DNA of 64,000 nucleotides from Chitinophaga sp. CB10. GTDB lineage: Bacteria > Bacteroidota > Bacteroidia > Chitinophagales > Chitinophagaceae. The first letter of the stretch is position 1. Each line of letters begins with the position of its first letter. Location of the stretch: assembly GCA_001870995.2 (NCBI GenBank), contig MLAV02000003.1, positions 124,001-188,000 of the forward strand. Reading direction: 5' to 3'. The notes below the pieces were generated by a model, which was not told the DNA's origin, did no database searches, and worked only from the letters and a program-made list of their open reading frames with translations. Positions 1 to 9,299 of this stretch are shown piece after piece. A program made the position numbers and the translations under genes.

Positions 1-2373
1 CGTGGTGATGCGGTCAAAGGCCACATCGTCCAGGTAAATACCGTCGATGCCTACGTTTTGTACCAGCCAGTTCATGCCCTCCACATAATAGTTATGCCAG
101 CGGTTCATGCCGCTGTTGATAATGGCTGCATCCTTGAACTCCGGCACAAACCAGGCGGCGATATAATCCTTCCCGACGTGCTCCTGCAGCCAGGAGAAGC
201 CTCCACCCTTGCCGGGGCTGTACACTTCATGCCCGAGGCTGCGCAGCGGGAAGGTTTCCCAGGCGTGGTTGGACAGCTCGCGGACGGTGTTGTAAATTTT
301 CACCTTCAGCCCTTTGTTGTGGGCCTGGTCAATATACTCCTTCATCTTCTTCCATTCAATGAACGGATAGTTGATCCAGGGGTTAATGTCCGTACCATGG
401 TGGATATTCACCACCGTAGCGCCGGTAGCCTTGATGGTATCGAGGTTGGCGTACCGGTGATAGAAACGGTTGGACCACTGAAAATCGGTATTCAGTGTAT
501 GAAATGGCGTTATTAACAGGTTGAAGTTATAATACAGCACCTCTCCTTTCTTCATCGTCCGGGCGCCGGTGTAGGCGTTTGCCAGTACTGACTTGCCTTT
601 CAGGCCCAGGGTGATACCGCCTTTGTTGTCGTTACCCCAGGAAGCGGGCAGCAATAAAGGCTTTTGCAGGTAGAAGTTCGTGTTCAGCGGGCGCACATAA
701 TGCTCATCGCGGAGAGTGAATTGCAGGCCGGCGTTCACATCGCCCACCCAGGCGCCATCCTGGTTTTTATGGGCTACATCCCATTTCCAGTCCACGATGG
801 ACGGGCGCAGGCCCCCTTTCTGGTTGAGGCCCATCATGTACCTGGCAACGGTGGTATCAAACGGAATGTGGAAGGTGACGTCTTTCAGCGCTATTTCTTC
901 CGTGGCGGTTACTTTTACCACGTACTCCATATGCCCGTCAAATTCCAGGGAGCCGTCAACATCCATTTGCAGGCCGGCAGTGGTATTCACGGCATGCCAG
1001 GTAATTTTCCCATTGTCCCGGGAAGTCACTTTCCAGCCCTGGCTGGTCCACTTCAAATCCTTGCCGGTAGCGGCGCCGATGAAGTGGAAATGCAACGGTT
1101 CAATGACCAGGTTGCGCGGTTTATCCGTGGTGGAGGTCATTTCCTCCGTGAAGAAAGTTTGAATCTGCGCGGGGAAACCATCTTTGTTAATGCCCACTTT
1201 ACGCCCCAGCAGGGAGATGACGCTATCCGTCATTACCAGCGGCGTATAGGGAGCGATCACCGCATTGTCCTGCGCCAGCGTAGAGTTCAGCCATTTCAGG
1301 CGGGTTTGTTTCCACGGTTCATTGAACCCGCTGTTTACCGCGGTTTTGCCGGTAACGGTGAGGGTTACACGTACCGGCATGGCAGGCGCGCCTTCCGGCT
1401 GTACGGTAACGATGCCCTTGTAAACGCCCGGCTGCGCATTGGCCGGCACATCGATGCCGCACCAGAGCGCCTGCACCTTGCCGGTGCTGACGTCTACTTT
1501 GGCGGAAAACGGCCTGGCATCATAAGTAGTACCGGTAGTGTTAATGCAACTCAGCCTGGAGGCCGGAATTTGCTTACCATCGGCAGTTTTAAGGTCTGAG
1601 AAGCGGAGCTGGATATCCTTCAGGTCCTTACGGGCATAAATACCCAGCTGGAAGGCGTAGTACTCTCCTTTGTCCGCCTGCCCGGAGAAGGCCTGTGATG
1701 GCCCTTTCTGCGCCCAGCGCTGCGGGAGGTCGTCCGTCATCCTGATGGGGAATTCCCGGTCTTCCGGAAATACGAGGTAGCCGGCGCCGGGGTGCTTCAG
1801 CAGCAGGGATTTCATTTCCGCTTGCGTCGCAATGACCTCCATGGGGTAGAAGCTGTTGAAATCGTCTATCGATTCCATCGCCTTTACGGTGGCATTAGGT
1901 TTCAGGCCGGCGGGGAGGCTGTTGGTCCAGGAAGCGGTGGCAGTGGATTCAGGCGCGAGGTACACGCCTTGCGGATAGTTGGCGCGACCTTCATTTTGAT
2001 ACGGCAGATAGTAGATGTAGTACTCACCTTTGCCGGAGGTGGGTTCAAAAATAATGTCTCCTTGTTCACGGTTGAGGGATAAGGTTTTTACGTTGGTAAC
2101 CTTCCCTTTGGTTTTTGCGTCCTGAATAATAATGCGTTTGGCTTCCGGATTTTCATCCCGGCGGCGCCAGGGGATTACAACCCTGGCAGCATTTCCTGTT
2201 CCGTTAAAAGTGACCACTACCCGCTGGTTTCCCAGGGAGTCGGCATTCCAGGAATTGTTCCCGGAGGCGTACCTGAGCTGCTGAGCCATGGTAGTACCAA
2301 ACAGGCCAAGGCTAAGACCGGCCAGGATCAACCCTCTTTTAAGGAATGGTGTGTGAGGTTGATGATGTAGCAT
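1..2373 (-). CDS. Putative secreted glycoside hydrolase, DUF6067/GH123-N-like, 3' end outside window
   Basis: The reading frame is open from an ATG at 2373 to the window edge, giving at least 791 residues, so the C-terminus is missing. It starts with a signal peptide whose predicted cut is TTMA|QQLRY near residue 30. The architecture is a long beta-rich N-terminal part followed by a region with INIHHGTDINPW and, near the edge, DGIYLDDVAFDR, which resembles the substrate-binding strands of a (beta/alpha)8 barrel. I associate this pattern with the DUF6067 (GH123 N-terminal) family, from memory only. It lies 128 bp downstream of susD in the same direction, after a strong terminator, so it is either read through or has its own promoter (a weak TAATTTTC box at 2393-2400). 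As the only enzyme visible in this locus it probably cuts the glycan that SusC/SusD import. Family assignment is moderate; the exact substrate is unknown. Confidence 0.8.
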   Translation of the reverse strand, partial: MLHHQPHTPFLKRGLILAGLSLGLFGTTMAQQLRYASGNNSWNADSLGNQRVVVTFNGTGNAARVVIPWRRRDENPEAKRIIIQDAKTKGKVTNVKTLSLNREQGDIIFEPTSGKGEYYIYYLPYQNEGRANYPQGVYLAPESTATASWTNSLPAGLKPNATVKAMESIDDFNSFYPMEVIATQAEMKSLLLKHPGAGYLVFPEDREFPIRMTDDLPQRWAQKGPSQAFSGQADKGEYYAFQLGIYARKDLKDIQLRFSDLKTADGKQIPASRLSCINTTGTTYDARPFSAKVDVSTGKVQALWCGIDVPANAQPGVYKGIVTVQPEGAPAMPVRVTLTVTGKTAVNSGFNEPWKQTRLKWLNSTLAQDNAVIAPYTPLVMTDSVISLLGRKVGINKDGFPAQIQTFFTEEMTSTTDKPRNLVIEPLHFHFIGAATGKDLKWTSQGWKVTSRDNGKITWHAVNTTAGLQMDVDGSLEFDGHMEYVVKVTATEEIALKDVTFHIPFDTTVARYMMGLNQKGGLRPSIVDWKWDVAHKNQDGAWVGDVNAGLQFTLRDEHYVRPLNTNFYLQKPLLLPASWGNDNKGGITLGLKGKSVLANAYTGARTMKKGEVLYYNFNLLITPFHTLNTDFQWSNRFYHRYANLDTIKATGATVVNIHHGTDINPWINYPFIEWKKMKEYIDQAHNKGLKVKIYNTVRELSNHAWETFPLRSLGHEVYSPGKGGGFSWLQEHVGKDYIAAWFVPEFKDAAIINSGMNRWHNYYVEGMNWLVQNVGIDGIYLDDVAFDRITT

Positions 2374-2441
2374 GAGTGAAATATTGATCTTCGAAAATTA
2401 TGGAAAAAAATACCTAATCGCTATAAAGACTGTGTAAACGG

Positions 2442-2478
2442 TAAAAAAGAGAAGGCTCCCTGCTTGCGTAGGGAGCCT
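2442..2478 (-). terminator. Rho-independent terminator after susD
   Basis: A 9-bp perfect stem (AGGCTCCCT, 2453-2461, with AGGGAGCCT, 2470-2478) is followed on the minus strand by a T-rich run (2452 down to 2442). It sits 22 bp after the susD stop. A shorter T run on the other side could make it bidirectional. Confidence 0.75.
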
Positions 2479-2500
2479 TTTTCATAGTATATGGTTATGC

Positions 2501-4006
2501 TTATGGGTTTTGAACGAGGTTAGGATTAAGTACGATATCCTGCTCAGGAATATAGTGTACCACCCTTGGGTTGGTGTACTCGATCGTTTGAGGATTCACC
2601 GGATGGTAGCCCGGGTAATCCCTAACCAGGTTGCGGTTGTTGCGGAACAAATCGAAGCAGCGATGGGTTTCAAACGCCAGCTCCAGGCGGGCTTCATCGA
2701 GGACTACGTCGAGAACGGAAGCGTAGCCTTTCAGGTCCGTTGTGGTGAAGAGCGCATTGCCGCTGAGCCCTGCGCGGGTGCGGATCACGTTCACGTCAGC
2801 GATGGCCTGGTCATTGTTGCCCATTTTAGCAGCAGCCTCCGCGCGGATCAGGTACATTTCAGCCAGGCGCAATACCACCGGGGAGCTGAGGGTTGGGATG
2901 TTATCCTGGTTGGAGAACTTGAGGATATACCACTTTTGCACCTGGATGCCACCGGCTTTACCACGGGTGGCAATAACCTTGTTGCCGGCGGCGTCCGTAG
3001 AGTCCTGCCCGTTAGCCTTCTTCAGGATAACCGGCTGCACAAAAACGTGCCTGGCATCTTCCGGGTATTTATCCAGCAGCTTGCGATATGCTTCCGAGGC
3101 GTAGATTTCGCCGTAGCCAAGGCCGCTCGGAGAGGTATAGTACATGGAGCCGATGGATGACCAGTTACGGTCGTCCTGGGCGGTATGATGGATGGCCCAG
3201 ATGGTTTCCTTGTTATCCTCATTGCTTTTGGTATAGTACTTTCCAAGGTCCACGGTAGGCACGAGCGAGTATTTACCGGATCGGATTACAGAATCTGCAA
3301 ACATGTATGCAGAATCGTTCTGGCCTTTGTAGAGATATACCCTTGCCAGCATGGCCATGGCTACGTATTTGGTAGCGTAGCTGTTTTTCCTGTCATCCAC
3401 TGATTTGGTCATCAGGTCCTTTGCTTTGCGCAGATCGGCGATCACATGGTCGTACACTTCCTTCACCGTATTGCGTTTAGGCTTAGCCGTGATATCAGCG
3501 CTATCCACCACAGGTACACCCAGGTTGGTTTCCGGCGATTGCTGATACGGGCGGCCAAAAGTGCGCACTAGGCTATGGTTGACGAATGCGCGGAGGAAAA
3601 GGTTCTCCCCTATCATCTGGTCTACATCTGCGGAGGTACCTTCCTTCATTTCCGCCAGCAGGAGGTTACAGGCATTGATGGTCCTGTAAGCCGCGCGCCA
3701 GTAGGCGGAGGCATTGCCCTGGTTGGTCAGATGCCCGTAGGTATATGAATAGAAGAGCGGGTCAGTAGTGGTACCGCTCAAGGCGATATCATCGCTGGGG
3801 AACTCCCCTATCTGCCAGTAGTTACGGGTAAAAGCTTCTTCTTTCAACAAGGCATAATTACCGTCGGTAGCATTCTGCCACATAGCGGGATCCTTTACAT
3901 CCTTGTTGGGCACTGCATCGTGCGGGTCTTTCCTGAGTGAGCAGGACGCTGCCAGCATCACCAGTGAAAGTCCTGCGAAATATTTTGATATATGCTTCAT
4001 TGTCAT
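2501..4006 (-). CDS. SusD/RagB-family glycan-binding lipoprotein
   Basis: Surface lipoprotein that captures glycan and caps its partner SusC transporter at the outer membrane. The protein has 501 residues, usual for SusD. The signal peptide ends in the lipobox LAAS|C at Cys22 if the first ATG is used; a second ATG two codons later is equally possible. The N-terminal TPR-like helices (AYWRAAYRTINACN, GENLFLRAFVNHSLVRTFG) and the C-terminal RLAEMYLIRAEAAAK and AFETHRCFDLFR segments are typical of the RagB/SusD family. It begins 15 bp after the susC stop and is clearly co-transcribed with it. The glycan specificity cannot be read from sequence. Confidence 0.95.
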   Translation of the reverse strand: MTMKHISKYFAGLSLVMLAASCSLRKDPHDAVPNKDVKDPAMWQNATDGNYALLKEEAFTRNYWQIGEFPSDDIALSGTTTDPLFYSYTYGHLTNQGNASAYWRAAYRTINACNLLLAEMKEGTSADVDQMIGENLFLRAFVNHSLVRTFGRPYQQSPETNLGVPVVDSADITAKPKRNTVKEVYDHVIADLRKAKDLMTKSVDDRKNSYATKYVAMAMLARVYLYKGQNDSAYMFADSVIRSGKYSLVPTVDLGKYYTKSNEDNKETIWAIHHTAQDDRNWSSIGSMYYTSPSGLGYGEIYASEAYRKLLDKYPEDARHVFVQPVILKKANGQDSTDAAGNKVIATRGKAGGIQVQKWYILKFSNQDNIPTLSSPVVLRLAEMYLIRAEAAAKMGNNDQAIADVNVIRTRAGLSGNALFTTTDLKGYASVLDVVLDEARLELAFETHRCFDLFRNNRNLVRDYPGYHPVNPQTIEYTNPRVVHYIPEQDIVLNPNLVQNP

Positions 4007-4021
4007 CTCTTTTAAAACGGG

Positions 4022-7000
4022 TTAAAAATTAATTTCCAGGCCGGCGAACCATTTTCTCGCAATAGGATACTTCATGTAGTTGATCCCGCGGTCGTCCACT
4101 TCCGGATCGATGCCAGAGAACCTGGTCAGCGTCCAGAGGTTATCGCCTCCGATGGAGATCCTTGCGCTGCCGATCTTCATGCGCTGCAGCCAATCCTGCG
4201 GCAGAGAATAACTGAGGTTCACATTTCTCAGGCGCAAGTAGCTACCGTCTTCCAGGAAGCGGGAAGATGGTTTGTGAGAGTTGTTGTTACCGTTCAAAGT
4301 GTATTTAGGATGGGTAGCATTATCGCCCGGTTTTTCCCAGCGGCTCCATCCTTTATCCAGCTGCATCAGGTTGTACTGCGCATAGGCGCCATCGTTATCC
4401 ATCAGCTCCCTGGTGCTGTTATACACCTTGTTGCCGGATACAAATGTGAAGAAGGCAGAGAGCTGGAAGTTCTTATAGCCAAAGGTATTCCTGATACCGC
4501 CAAAGAATTTCGGAGAGGCTGATCCCACGTTTTGCAGGGTGGCGTTGTTATAGTTGCTGGTAGCGGTCCTGGTCACCTTGCCGGTAGCGGGGTCAGTGGT
4601 CACCTGCTCCCAGAGCGGTTTACCGTTGGCAGGGTCTACACCCAGCCATTTACGCATGTAGAAGGTGCGCATATCCTGGCCGGTTTGCAGGGCGAAGTAA
4701 CCGCTGGCAGGGTCGATGATCTGCGTTTGGTTGCCGTAAAGATCCAGGATCCTGTTTTTGTTGAAGCCGATGTTGAAATCAGTACTCCATTTGAACTTGC
4801 CGATCAGGTTATCAGAATTGATGGCAATTTCAATACCCTTGTTCCGCACTTTACCGATGTTGGTCGGGATGAACGGATAGCCTGCATTTGCCGGCAGCGG
4901 CACGTTAAACAGCAAGTCCTTGTTATCCTTCTGGTACAGCTCCACCGTGAGGTTTAACCTGTTCCAGAGCCCGAGGTCGATACCGAGGTTGGCGTTGTAC
5001 GACTTCTCCCAGGAGAGGTTAGGCACATCCAGCGTTTTCGGATAGATGGAAGGCAGCCCGTTATACTGCGCAGTAGCGGCATAAGCGCCGATAGCCAGGT
5101 AATCGTCGATATTGGCGTTACCGGTGGTACCGTAGCTGAGGCGTACTTTCAGGTTGGAAATCTGCTCGATGTTCTTGATGAAAGCTTCTTCGGAAGCTGC
5201 CCAGGAGGCGCCGAAGGCGTAGAAGTTACCATACTGGTTTTCGTAGCCGAAGCGGGAGGAACCGTCACGCCTAAACGAAGAGGTAAAGTAGTATTTGTAG
5301 GCGTAGTTATAGTTCGCCTGTACAAAGTAAGAGTTGAACGCCCGGTCTATCTTCTGCCCCTGGATGCTCTTTGGCGTAGCGGCGGCGTTCAGCACGTCCC
5401 TGCCCGGGAGGATACCTTTACCGGTAGCGCTGCCAAACTGGTAATTAACTGTTTGGAACTCCGCGCCCAGCAAACCATCGATGTGGTGGTCCTTTTTGAT
5501 AGTGTACCTTGCTTTGAGGAGGTTGGAGCTGATGTAGGCAGCCGAGTCGATATAGCTTTGATAGAGGTTACCCAGGTCGTCCCCGCCGGCGGATGTTCTG
5601 ACATCGCCGTTATACTCTTCCCGGAAATGATAGGACTCCGCGCGGTTGGTACTGCTGAACGACAGCCATTTGGTGATATCGTATTCCAGTTTAAACAAGC
5701 CTTCCAGCGTCTGGCGTTTGCGGGTGTCGTAGTTGTATTGCTGGTCGTATATGAAGCTGGACAGGTCCCTGTTGTACCATACCGGCGCGTTCAACGGGTT
5801 GATTGGTTTGCCGTTGGCATCGTAGGGTTTATCCCATGGGTTGTTGGTATAGTACTGGTAGAGCGAGCCGCCGGAATTATCGTGGTCGTTCTGCTGGGAG
5901 GCTGCGAAGTTGGCGCTGATGCGGAACTTATCGTTGATGCTATGATCCAGGTTCAGTCGGCCGCTAAAGCGCTCGAGCTCGGTGCCTCTGAGGATACCAT
6001 CTTCCTTGTAGTAGTTACCGCCGAGGTAGAACTTAGTTTTTTCGCTGCCACCGCTGGTGCTCAGTTCATAGTTCTGGTTGGAAGCGGTATGGAAGGCGAG
6101 CTTTTGCCAGTCGGTATTCAGGTTGCGGATGGAAGGGTCCATGTTTGCGCCGGCGGCCTGTTGCAGGTCAAACAGCTGCGCGCCGTTCATGAGCTTGAAG
6201 TGGCCGGTATTCAGTTGTGCTGCACCGATGTTGGTCCGGAAGGTAGTTTGGGATTTGCCGGCTTTACCTCTTTTGGTGGTGATCACCATTACGCCGTTTG
6301 CGGCGCGGGCGCCGTACAGCGTGGTAGCGGCGGCGTCTTTCAGCACCGTTACGGATTCGATATCACTTGGATTGGGCAGGCCGCCGATGATACCATCTAC
6401 AACAATCAGCGGGGCGTTACCGGCGGTGAGCGTACCGTTTCCGCGGATGCGGATGGACGGGGCGGCGGACGGGTCGCCGGAGGTGCTGCCTACAAATACG
6501 CCGGATACTTTACCCTGGAGCATTTTATCCATGCTGTTGGCGGTAACGTCTTTCAGTTTGGCGGCGTTTACCACCTGGGCTGCGCCGGTGAGGTTCTTAA
6601 CGGTGGTGGTGGTATAACCCATTACCACTACTTCATCCAGCTTTTTGGTATCCGGCTCCAGTTTGATATTTACCGAAGTACGGCCTTCCAGCCTGATCTT
6701 CTGCTGTATGTAGCCTACGTAGCTGCATACCAGCGTAACGTTGGCGCTGGGCGCATTGATCACGAAAGCGCCGTTGCCATCCGTAACGGCGCCGGTACTG
6801 GTACCTTCTACGGAGATGGTTACGCCGGGCAATGCTTCGCCGGTTTTGGCATCGGTGACCTTACCGGTAATCTTTTCCACCACTGCTTTTGCAGCCGGCG
6901 TGATCACCACCAGGTTGTTTTCCAATACCCGATAGGTGACGCTGGTTTTGTCAAACAGCATGCCCAGTACATCATCTATCTTTTTGTTTTTCACATCGAT

Positions 7001-7252
7001 GGTTACAGCTTTGTTGAGATCGGAGAAATCTTCATTGTAGAAGAAGCGGTAGTTACTGCTACCTTCTATCATTTTGAATACATCCTTGACCCGCTTGTTT
7101 TCCGCGGATAAGGAGGCAATACGGTCCTGCGCAGATGTGGAAGCAGCAGCCTGTATAAATCCTGCGAAAATCAACAGACTCGTCATTTTCATCATAAGCA
7201 ACAATTTTCGCCTGGGGCAGATTAATTCCGCCAGGTTTGAAGTGGATTTCAT
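4022..7252 (-). CDS. SusC/RagA-family TonB-dependent transporter with STN domain
   Basis: Outer-membrane TonB-dependent importer of glycan fragments, 1076 residues. Domains in order: long signal region cut at TSA|QDR (residue 41/42); STN (secretin/TonB short N-terminal) domain about 45-122; carboxypeptidase-D regulatory-like beta-sandwich about 128-210 (ITGKVTDAKTGEALPGVTI); SusC plug starting with LDEVVVMGY and including IRIRGNGTL and PLIVVDGII; then the 22-strand barrel ending in AGLEINF. The STN domain is the hallmark of transporters that signal inward to a FecR anti-sigma factor, and sigma and fecR genes lie directly upstream on the same strand. The partner susD follows after 15 bp. The 178-bp leader before it contains two hairpins. 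Confidence 0.96.
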   Translation of the reverse strand: MKSTSNLAELICPRRKLLLMMKMTSLLIFAGFIQAAASTSAQDRIASLSAENKRVKDVFKMIEGSSNYRFFYNEDFSDLNKAVTIDVKNKKIDDVLGMLFDKTSVTYRVLENNLVVITPAAKAVVEKITGKVTDAKTGEALPGVTISVEGTSTGAVTDGNGAFVINAPSANVTLVCSYVGYIQQKIRLEGRTSVNIKLEPDTKKLDEVVVMGYTTTTVKNLTGAAQVVNAAKLKDVTANSMDKMLQGKVSGVFVGSTSGDPSAAPSIRIRGNGTLTAGNAPLIVVDGIIGGLPNPSDIESVTVLKDAAATTLYGARAANGVMVITTKRGKAGKSQTTFRTNIGAAQLNTGHFKLMNGAQLFDLQQAAGANMDPSIRNLNTDWQKLAFHTASNQNYELSTSGGSEKTKFYLGGNYYKEDGILRGTELERFSGRLNLDHSINDKFRISANFAASQQNDHDNSGGSLYQYYTNNPWDKPYDANGKPINPLNAPVWYNRDLSSFIYDQQYNYDTRKRQTLEGLFKLEYDITKWLSFSSTNRAESYHFREEYNGDVRTSAGGDDLGNLYQSYIDSAAYISSNLLKARYTIKKDHHIDGLLGAEFQTVNYQFGSATGKGILPGRDVLNAAATPKSIQGQKIDRAFNSYFVQANYNYAYKYYFTSSFRRDGSSRFGYENQYGNFYAFGASWAASEEAFIKNIEQISNLKVRLSYGTTGNANIDDYLAIGAYAATAQYNGLPSIYPKTLDVPNLSWEKSYNANLGIDLGLWNRLNLTVELYQKDNKDLLFNVPLPANAGYPFIPTNIGKVRNKGIEIAINSDNLIGKFKWSTDFNIGFNKNRILDLYGNQTQIIDPASGYFALQTGQDMRTFYMRKWLGVDPANGKPLWEQVTTDPATGKVTRTATSNYNNATLQNVGSASPKFFGGIRNTFGYKNFQLSAFFTFVSGNKVYNSTRELMDNDGAYAQYNLMQLDKGWSRWEKPGDNATHPKYTLNGNNNSHKPSSRFLEDGSYLRLRNVNLSYSLPQDWLQRMKIGSARISIGGDNLWTLTRFSGIDPEVDDRGINYMKYPIARKWFAGLEINF

Positions 7253-7287
7253 AAACTTGTAAAGATTTTAGTTAAACGAATGTTACG

Positions 7288-7361
7288 GCAGCAGGGCCGT
7301 CGCAAAGCCCTTGCTGCATCAGGTGATTTTCGTTGATTGGGGTAAGTCGCATTACCCCAAT
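7288..7361 (-). promoter_or_regulatory. Two hairpins in the fecR-susC intergenic leader
   Basis: Two inverted repeats lie between fecR and susC. The first is an imperfect stem at 7288-7317 (GCAGCAGGGC against GCCCTTGCTGC). The second is a perfect 10-bp dyad at 7336-7345/7352-7361 (arm ATTGGGGTAA, loop GTCGCA) followed on the plus strand by seven T. They could be transcript leader structures, an operator, or terminator-like elements; the T run faces against the operon. No -7 box was recognised here, as expected if the ECF sigma factor recognises another sequence. Confidence 0.4.
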
Positions 7362-7430
7362 TTTTTTAGTAGTTCATATCGTGCTCGATAATTTTTACAG
7401 GTGATTAAATTTTTTTCCTTATTCACTGAT

Positions 7431-8531
7431 TTATTTGCCTGCCTTGAGGGCGTTAGCATACTTTTCTTTTAACAAGTGATCGACCGACACGGTAACAGTT
7501 CCTTTATCTATGCTGTATTTAAGCGGCGCTGTTAATTTCAGGATATTCAGCACCTGTTCCAGCGTTTCCTGGCGGAAGGTGCCGCTGAATTTATAAGCTT
7601 TTAGTTCTTCATCCTGGAAGATGACCTGTACATTGAATTTTCTTTCCATTGTTATCGCCATTTCTGACAATGGCTGTGCGTCGACTATCCAGTTACCATC
7701 TTTCCACGCGGTATAGATTTCGGTATTATCCACTGCTTTTGTTGCCACCGGCGTAGCTGCGCTGCTTTTCCCGGGAGCGGCTGCCGGCAATTGTTTTTCA
7801 TTGTCCGTTACAGGTTTTTGATAAACGACATGGTCGTGTGGGCGCAGCATCATATTGAATGGCTTACTGGTGGCTGACCCGTCTATTTTCACCTCCCCGT
7901 CGATCAGGGTGGTGACCACCGTTTTATCTTCCGGGTAGGCTTTTACGTTAAAGCTGGTGCCCAGCGCCAGTATCCGGAGGTCGGCCGCCTTAACGGTAAA
8001 CGGTTTTTGCGGATTGGTCTGCACTTTAAAGTAGGCTTCCCCTTCCAGTTTAACCTCCCTGCGCAGGCCATTATAAGAGTGCGCGTATTGAAGTTTACTG
8101 CCGGCGTTGAGCCAGACTTCCGTACCGTCGGACAGTTCAATGCGCGTGGTAGCGCCCTTGGGGCTGGTGATGGTCACCATGCCATCGTTTGCGCCGGGAG
8201 TGCCTTTGTGCACCCAGGCAAACATGGCGCTGCCTCCGAGGATAAATGGCAGTATAAACGAAGCGGCTATACGAATGGCCTTCTTCCATCCGGCATACCA
8301 TACCGGCCGTGGCGAGAGCTGCGTCCGCATTTCCTGCCAGGCGCTGAGCGCGTCGTAATTTCCGCTGCGGGCGGTGGCCAGCCATGTTTCACGCAGTTCC
8401 AGGAAGTGCAGGCGGTTAGCCGCGCTGGCTTCGATCCAGTCTTCCAATTGCTGCTGTTCGGCCGCGGTGGCGTTGCCCGACAGGAACTGCGCAATCAGTT
8501 CATCCATTTCCTCGCGTGAATAGTTAGTCAT
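7431..8531 (-). CDS. FecR-family anti-sigma factor
   Basis: Inner-membrane regulator that holds the neighbouring ECF sigma factor and releases it when the SusC STN domain reports substrate. The protein has 366 residues: a cytoplasmic N-terminal part with the typical Leu/Trp helices (LIAQFLSGNATAAEQQQLEDW), one transmembrane helix about 87-106, a periplasmic FecR domain about 118-215 (GSKLQYAHSYNG, VKLEGEAYFKV, LGTSFNVKAY, TLIDGEVKI), and a C-terminal DUF4974/STN-like domain about 285-355 that contains ALKYSGTF-like and VLNILKLTAPL elements. An Ala/Pro-rich linker near residues 240-265 is longer than I would expect. It starts 74 bp after the sigma gene and precedes susC by 178 bp. Confidence 0.93.
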   Translation of the reverse strand: MTNYSREEMDELIAQFLSGNATAAEQQQLEDWIEASAANRLHFLELRETWLATARSGNYDALSAWQEMRTQLSPRPVWYAGWKKAIRIAASFILPFILGGSAMFAWVHKGTPGANDGMVTITSPKGATTRIELSDGTEVWLNAGSKLQYAHSYNGLRREVKLEGEAYFKVQTNPQKPFTVKAADLRILALGTSFNVKAYPEDKTVVTTLIDGEVKIDGSATSKPFNMMLRPHDHVVYQKPVTDNEKQLPAAAPGKSSAATPVATKAVDNTEIYTAWKDGNWIVDAQPLSEMAITMERKFNVQVIFQDEELKAYKFSGTFRQETLEQVLNILKLTAPLKYSIDKGTVTVSVDHLLKEKYANALKAGK

Positions 8532-8605
8532 AACAAGAATAAACAGGTGTAAGACAATCCTGCTGTATCAACAGGGTGACAAGGTTTGAAAAATTTTTTC
8601 CGGCT

Positions 8606-9175
8606 TTATTTCCCCGGTTTCAGGAGGGGGAGCAAATCGTCCCTTAACTTCTTCAGGGCGCGGGTCATTTGTGTTTTTACGGTGTTTATGGAGATACCTA
8701 ATTGCCGCGAAATTTCAGGGTAGCTTAGCTGCTCAAAACGGCTCAGCCGGAATATATCCTGACATTGGGGTGGAAGCCTGCGGATAGCCGTTTCCACAAT
8801 ACTCTCCATTTCATGGTGTTCCAGTTTTTCGGCCGGCGTGTGGAGGTGGAGATTCATGAGGGAGGTGCGGGATTCTATCTGCTGCAGCAGTTCCGTCCCG
8901 TAGCGCTGGCGGATCCTGTCCTGCTTGAGGCAGTTGAGGCAATTGTTTTGAACGGCTTTATAGAGATAGGCTTTTTCGGAAACTTCGATCTTCAGCTCGG
9001 AGAAGCGTTCCCATATTTTCAGGAAGGTTTCCTGCACAATTTCTTCGGCCAGCTCGCGCCGCCCTACCATATCGAAGGCGAAAGTACAGAGCGCATCATA
9101 GTGGACCTTGAATAATTGCTCAAAGTCCGCCAGTTCACTACTCTCACGCCTGATATTTAAGGTTTTATACTCCAA
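8606..9175 (-). CDS. ECF-type RNA polymerase sigma factor (sigma-70 family)
   Basis: Extracytoplasmic-function sigma factor of 189 residues. Region 2 lies about 18-85 (FEQLFKVHYDALCTFAF, AEEIVQETFLKIWER, LYKAVQNNCLN) and region 4 about 125-182 with the helix-turn-helix SYPEISRQLGISINTVKTQM. It heads the locus sigma-fecR-susC-susD-hydrolase, all on one strand, which is the standard trans-envelope signalling arrangement of Bacteroidota glycan loci. Its likely targets are the susC promoter and possibly its own. Confidence 0.95.
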   Translation of the reverse strand: MEYKTLNIRRESSELADFEQLFKVHYDALCTFAFDMVGRRELAEEIVQETFLKIWERFSELKIEVSEKAYLYKAVQNNCLNCLKQDRIRQRYGTELLQQIESRTSLMNLHLHTPAEKLEHHEMESIVETAIRRLPPQCQDIFRLSRFEQLSYPEISRQLGISINTVKTQMTRALKKLRDDLLPLLKPGK

Positions 9176-9225
9176 AGTATGGCTGGTTGGGGATTATCCC
9201 CGTTCACTGTACGGCAAAAGATACG

Positions 9226-9233
9226 TAACTTTG
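9226..9233 (+). promoter_or_regulatory. TAACTTTG, perfect -7 box on plus strand
   Basis: Matches the Bacteroidota -7 consensus TAnnTTTG exactly, but points toward the 3' end of fabG with no plus-strand gene ahead, and a terminator hairpin begins about 12 bp downstream. It may be chance or a very short transcript. Confidence 0.2.
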
Positions 9234-9240
9234 GATTAAT

Positions 9241-9270
9241 AAAAAACGCGGACCGGGGTCCGCGTTTTTT
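9241..9270 (-). terminator. Rho-independent terminator after fabG (bidirectional)
   Basis: Near-perfect palindrome: six A, then ACGCGGACC-like arm, GG loop, and the complementary arm followed by six T. It sits 30 bp downstream of the fabG stop on the minus strand, and also has a T run on the plus strand. Confidence 0.75.
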
Positions 9271-9299
9271 ATTAATATAACTTATCAGTAATATAGTGA

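Noticed and set aside
664..1599. Plus-strand frame of 311 codons near the left edge
   Set aside because: Shadow of the minus-strand glycoside hydrolase, which is open over the whole 2.37 kb and begins with a signal peptide.
5453..7111. Plus-strand frame of 552 codons opposite susC
   Set aside because: It is the antisense shadow of a well-supported SusC gene; its translation shows no family pattern and reflects GC-rich codon use.
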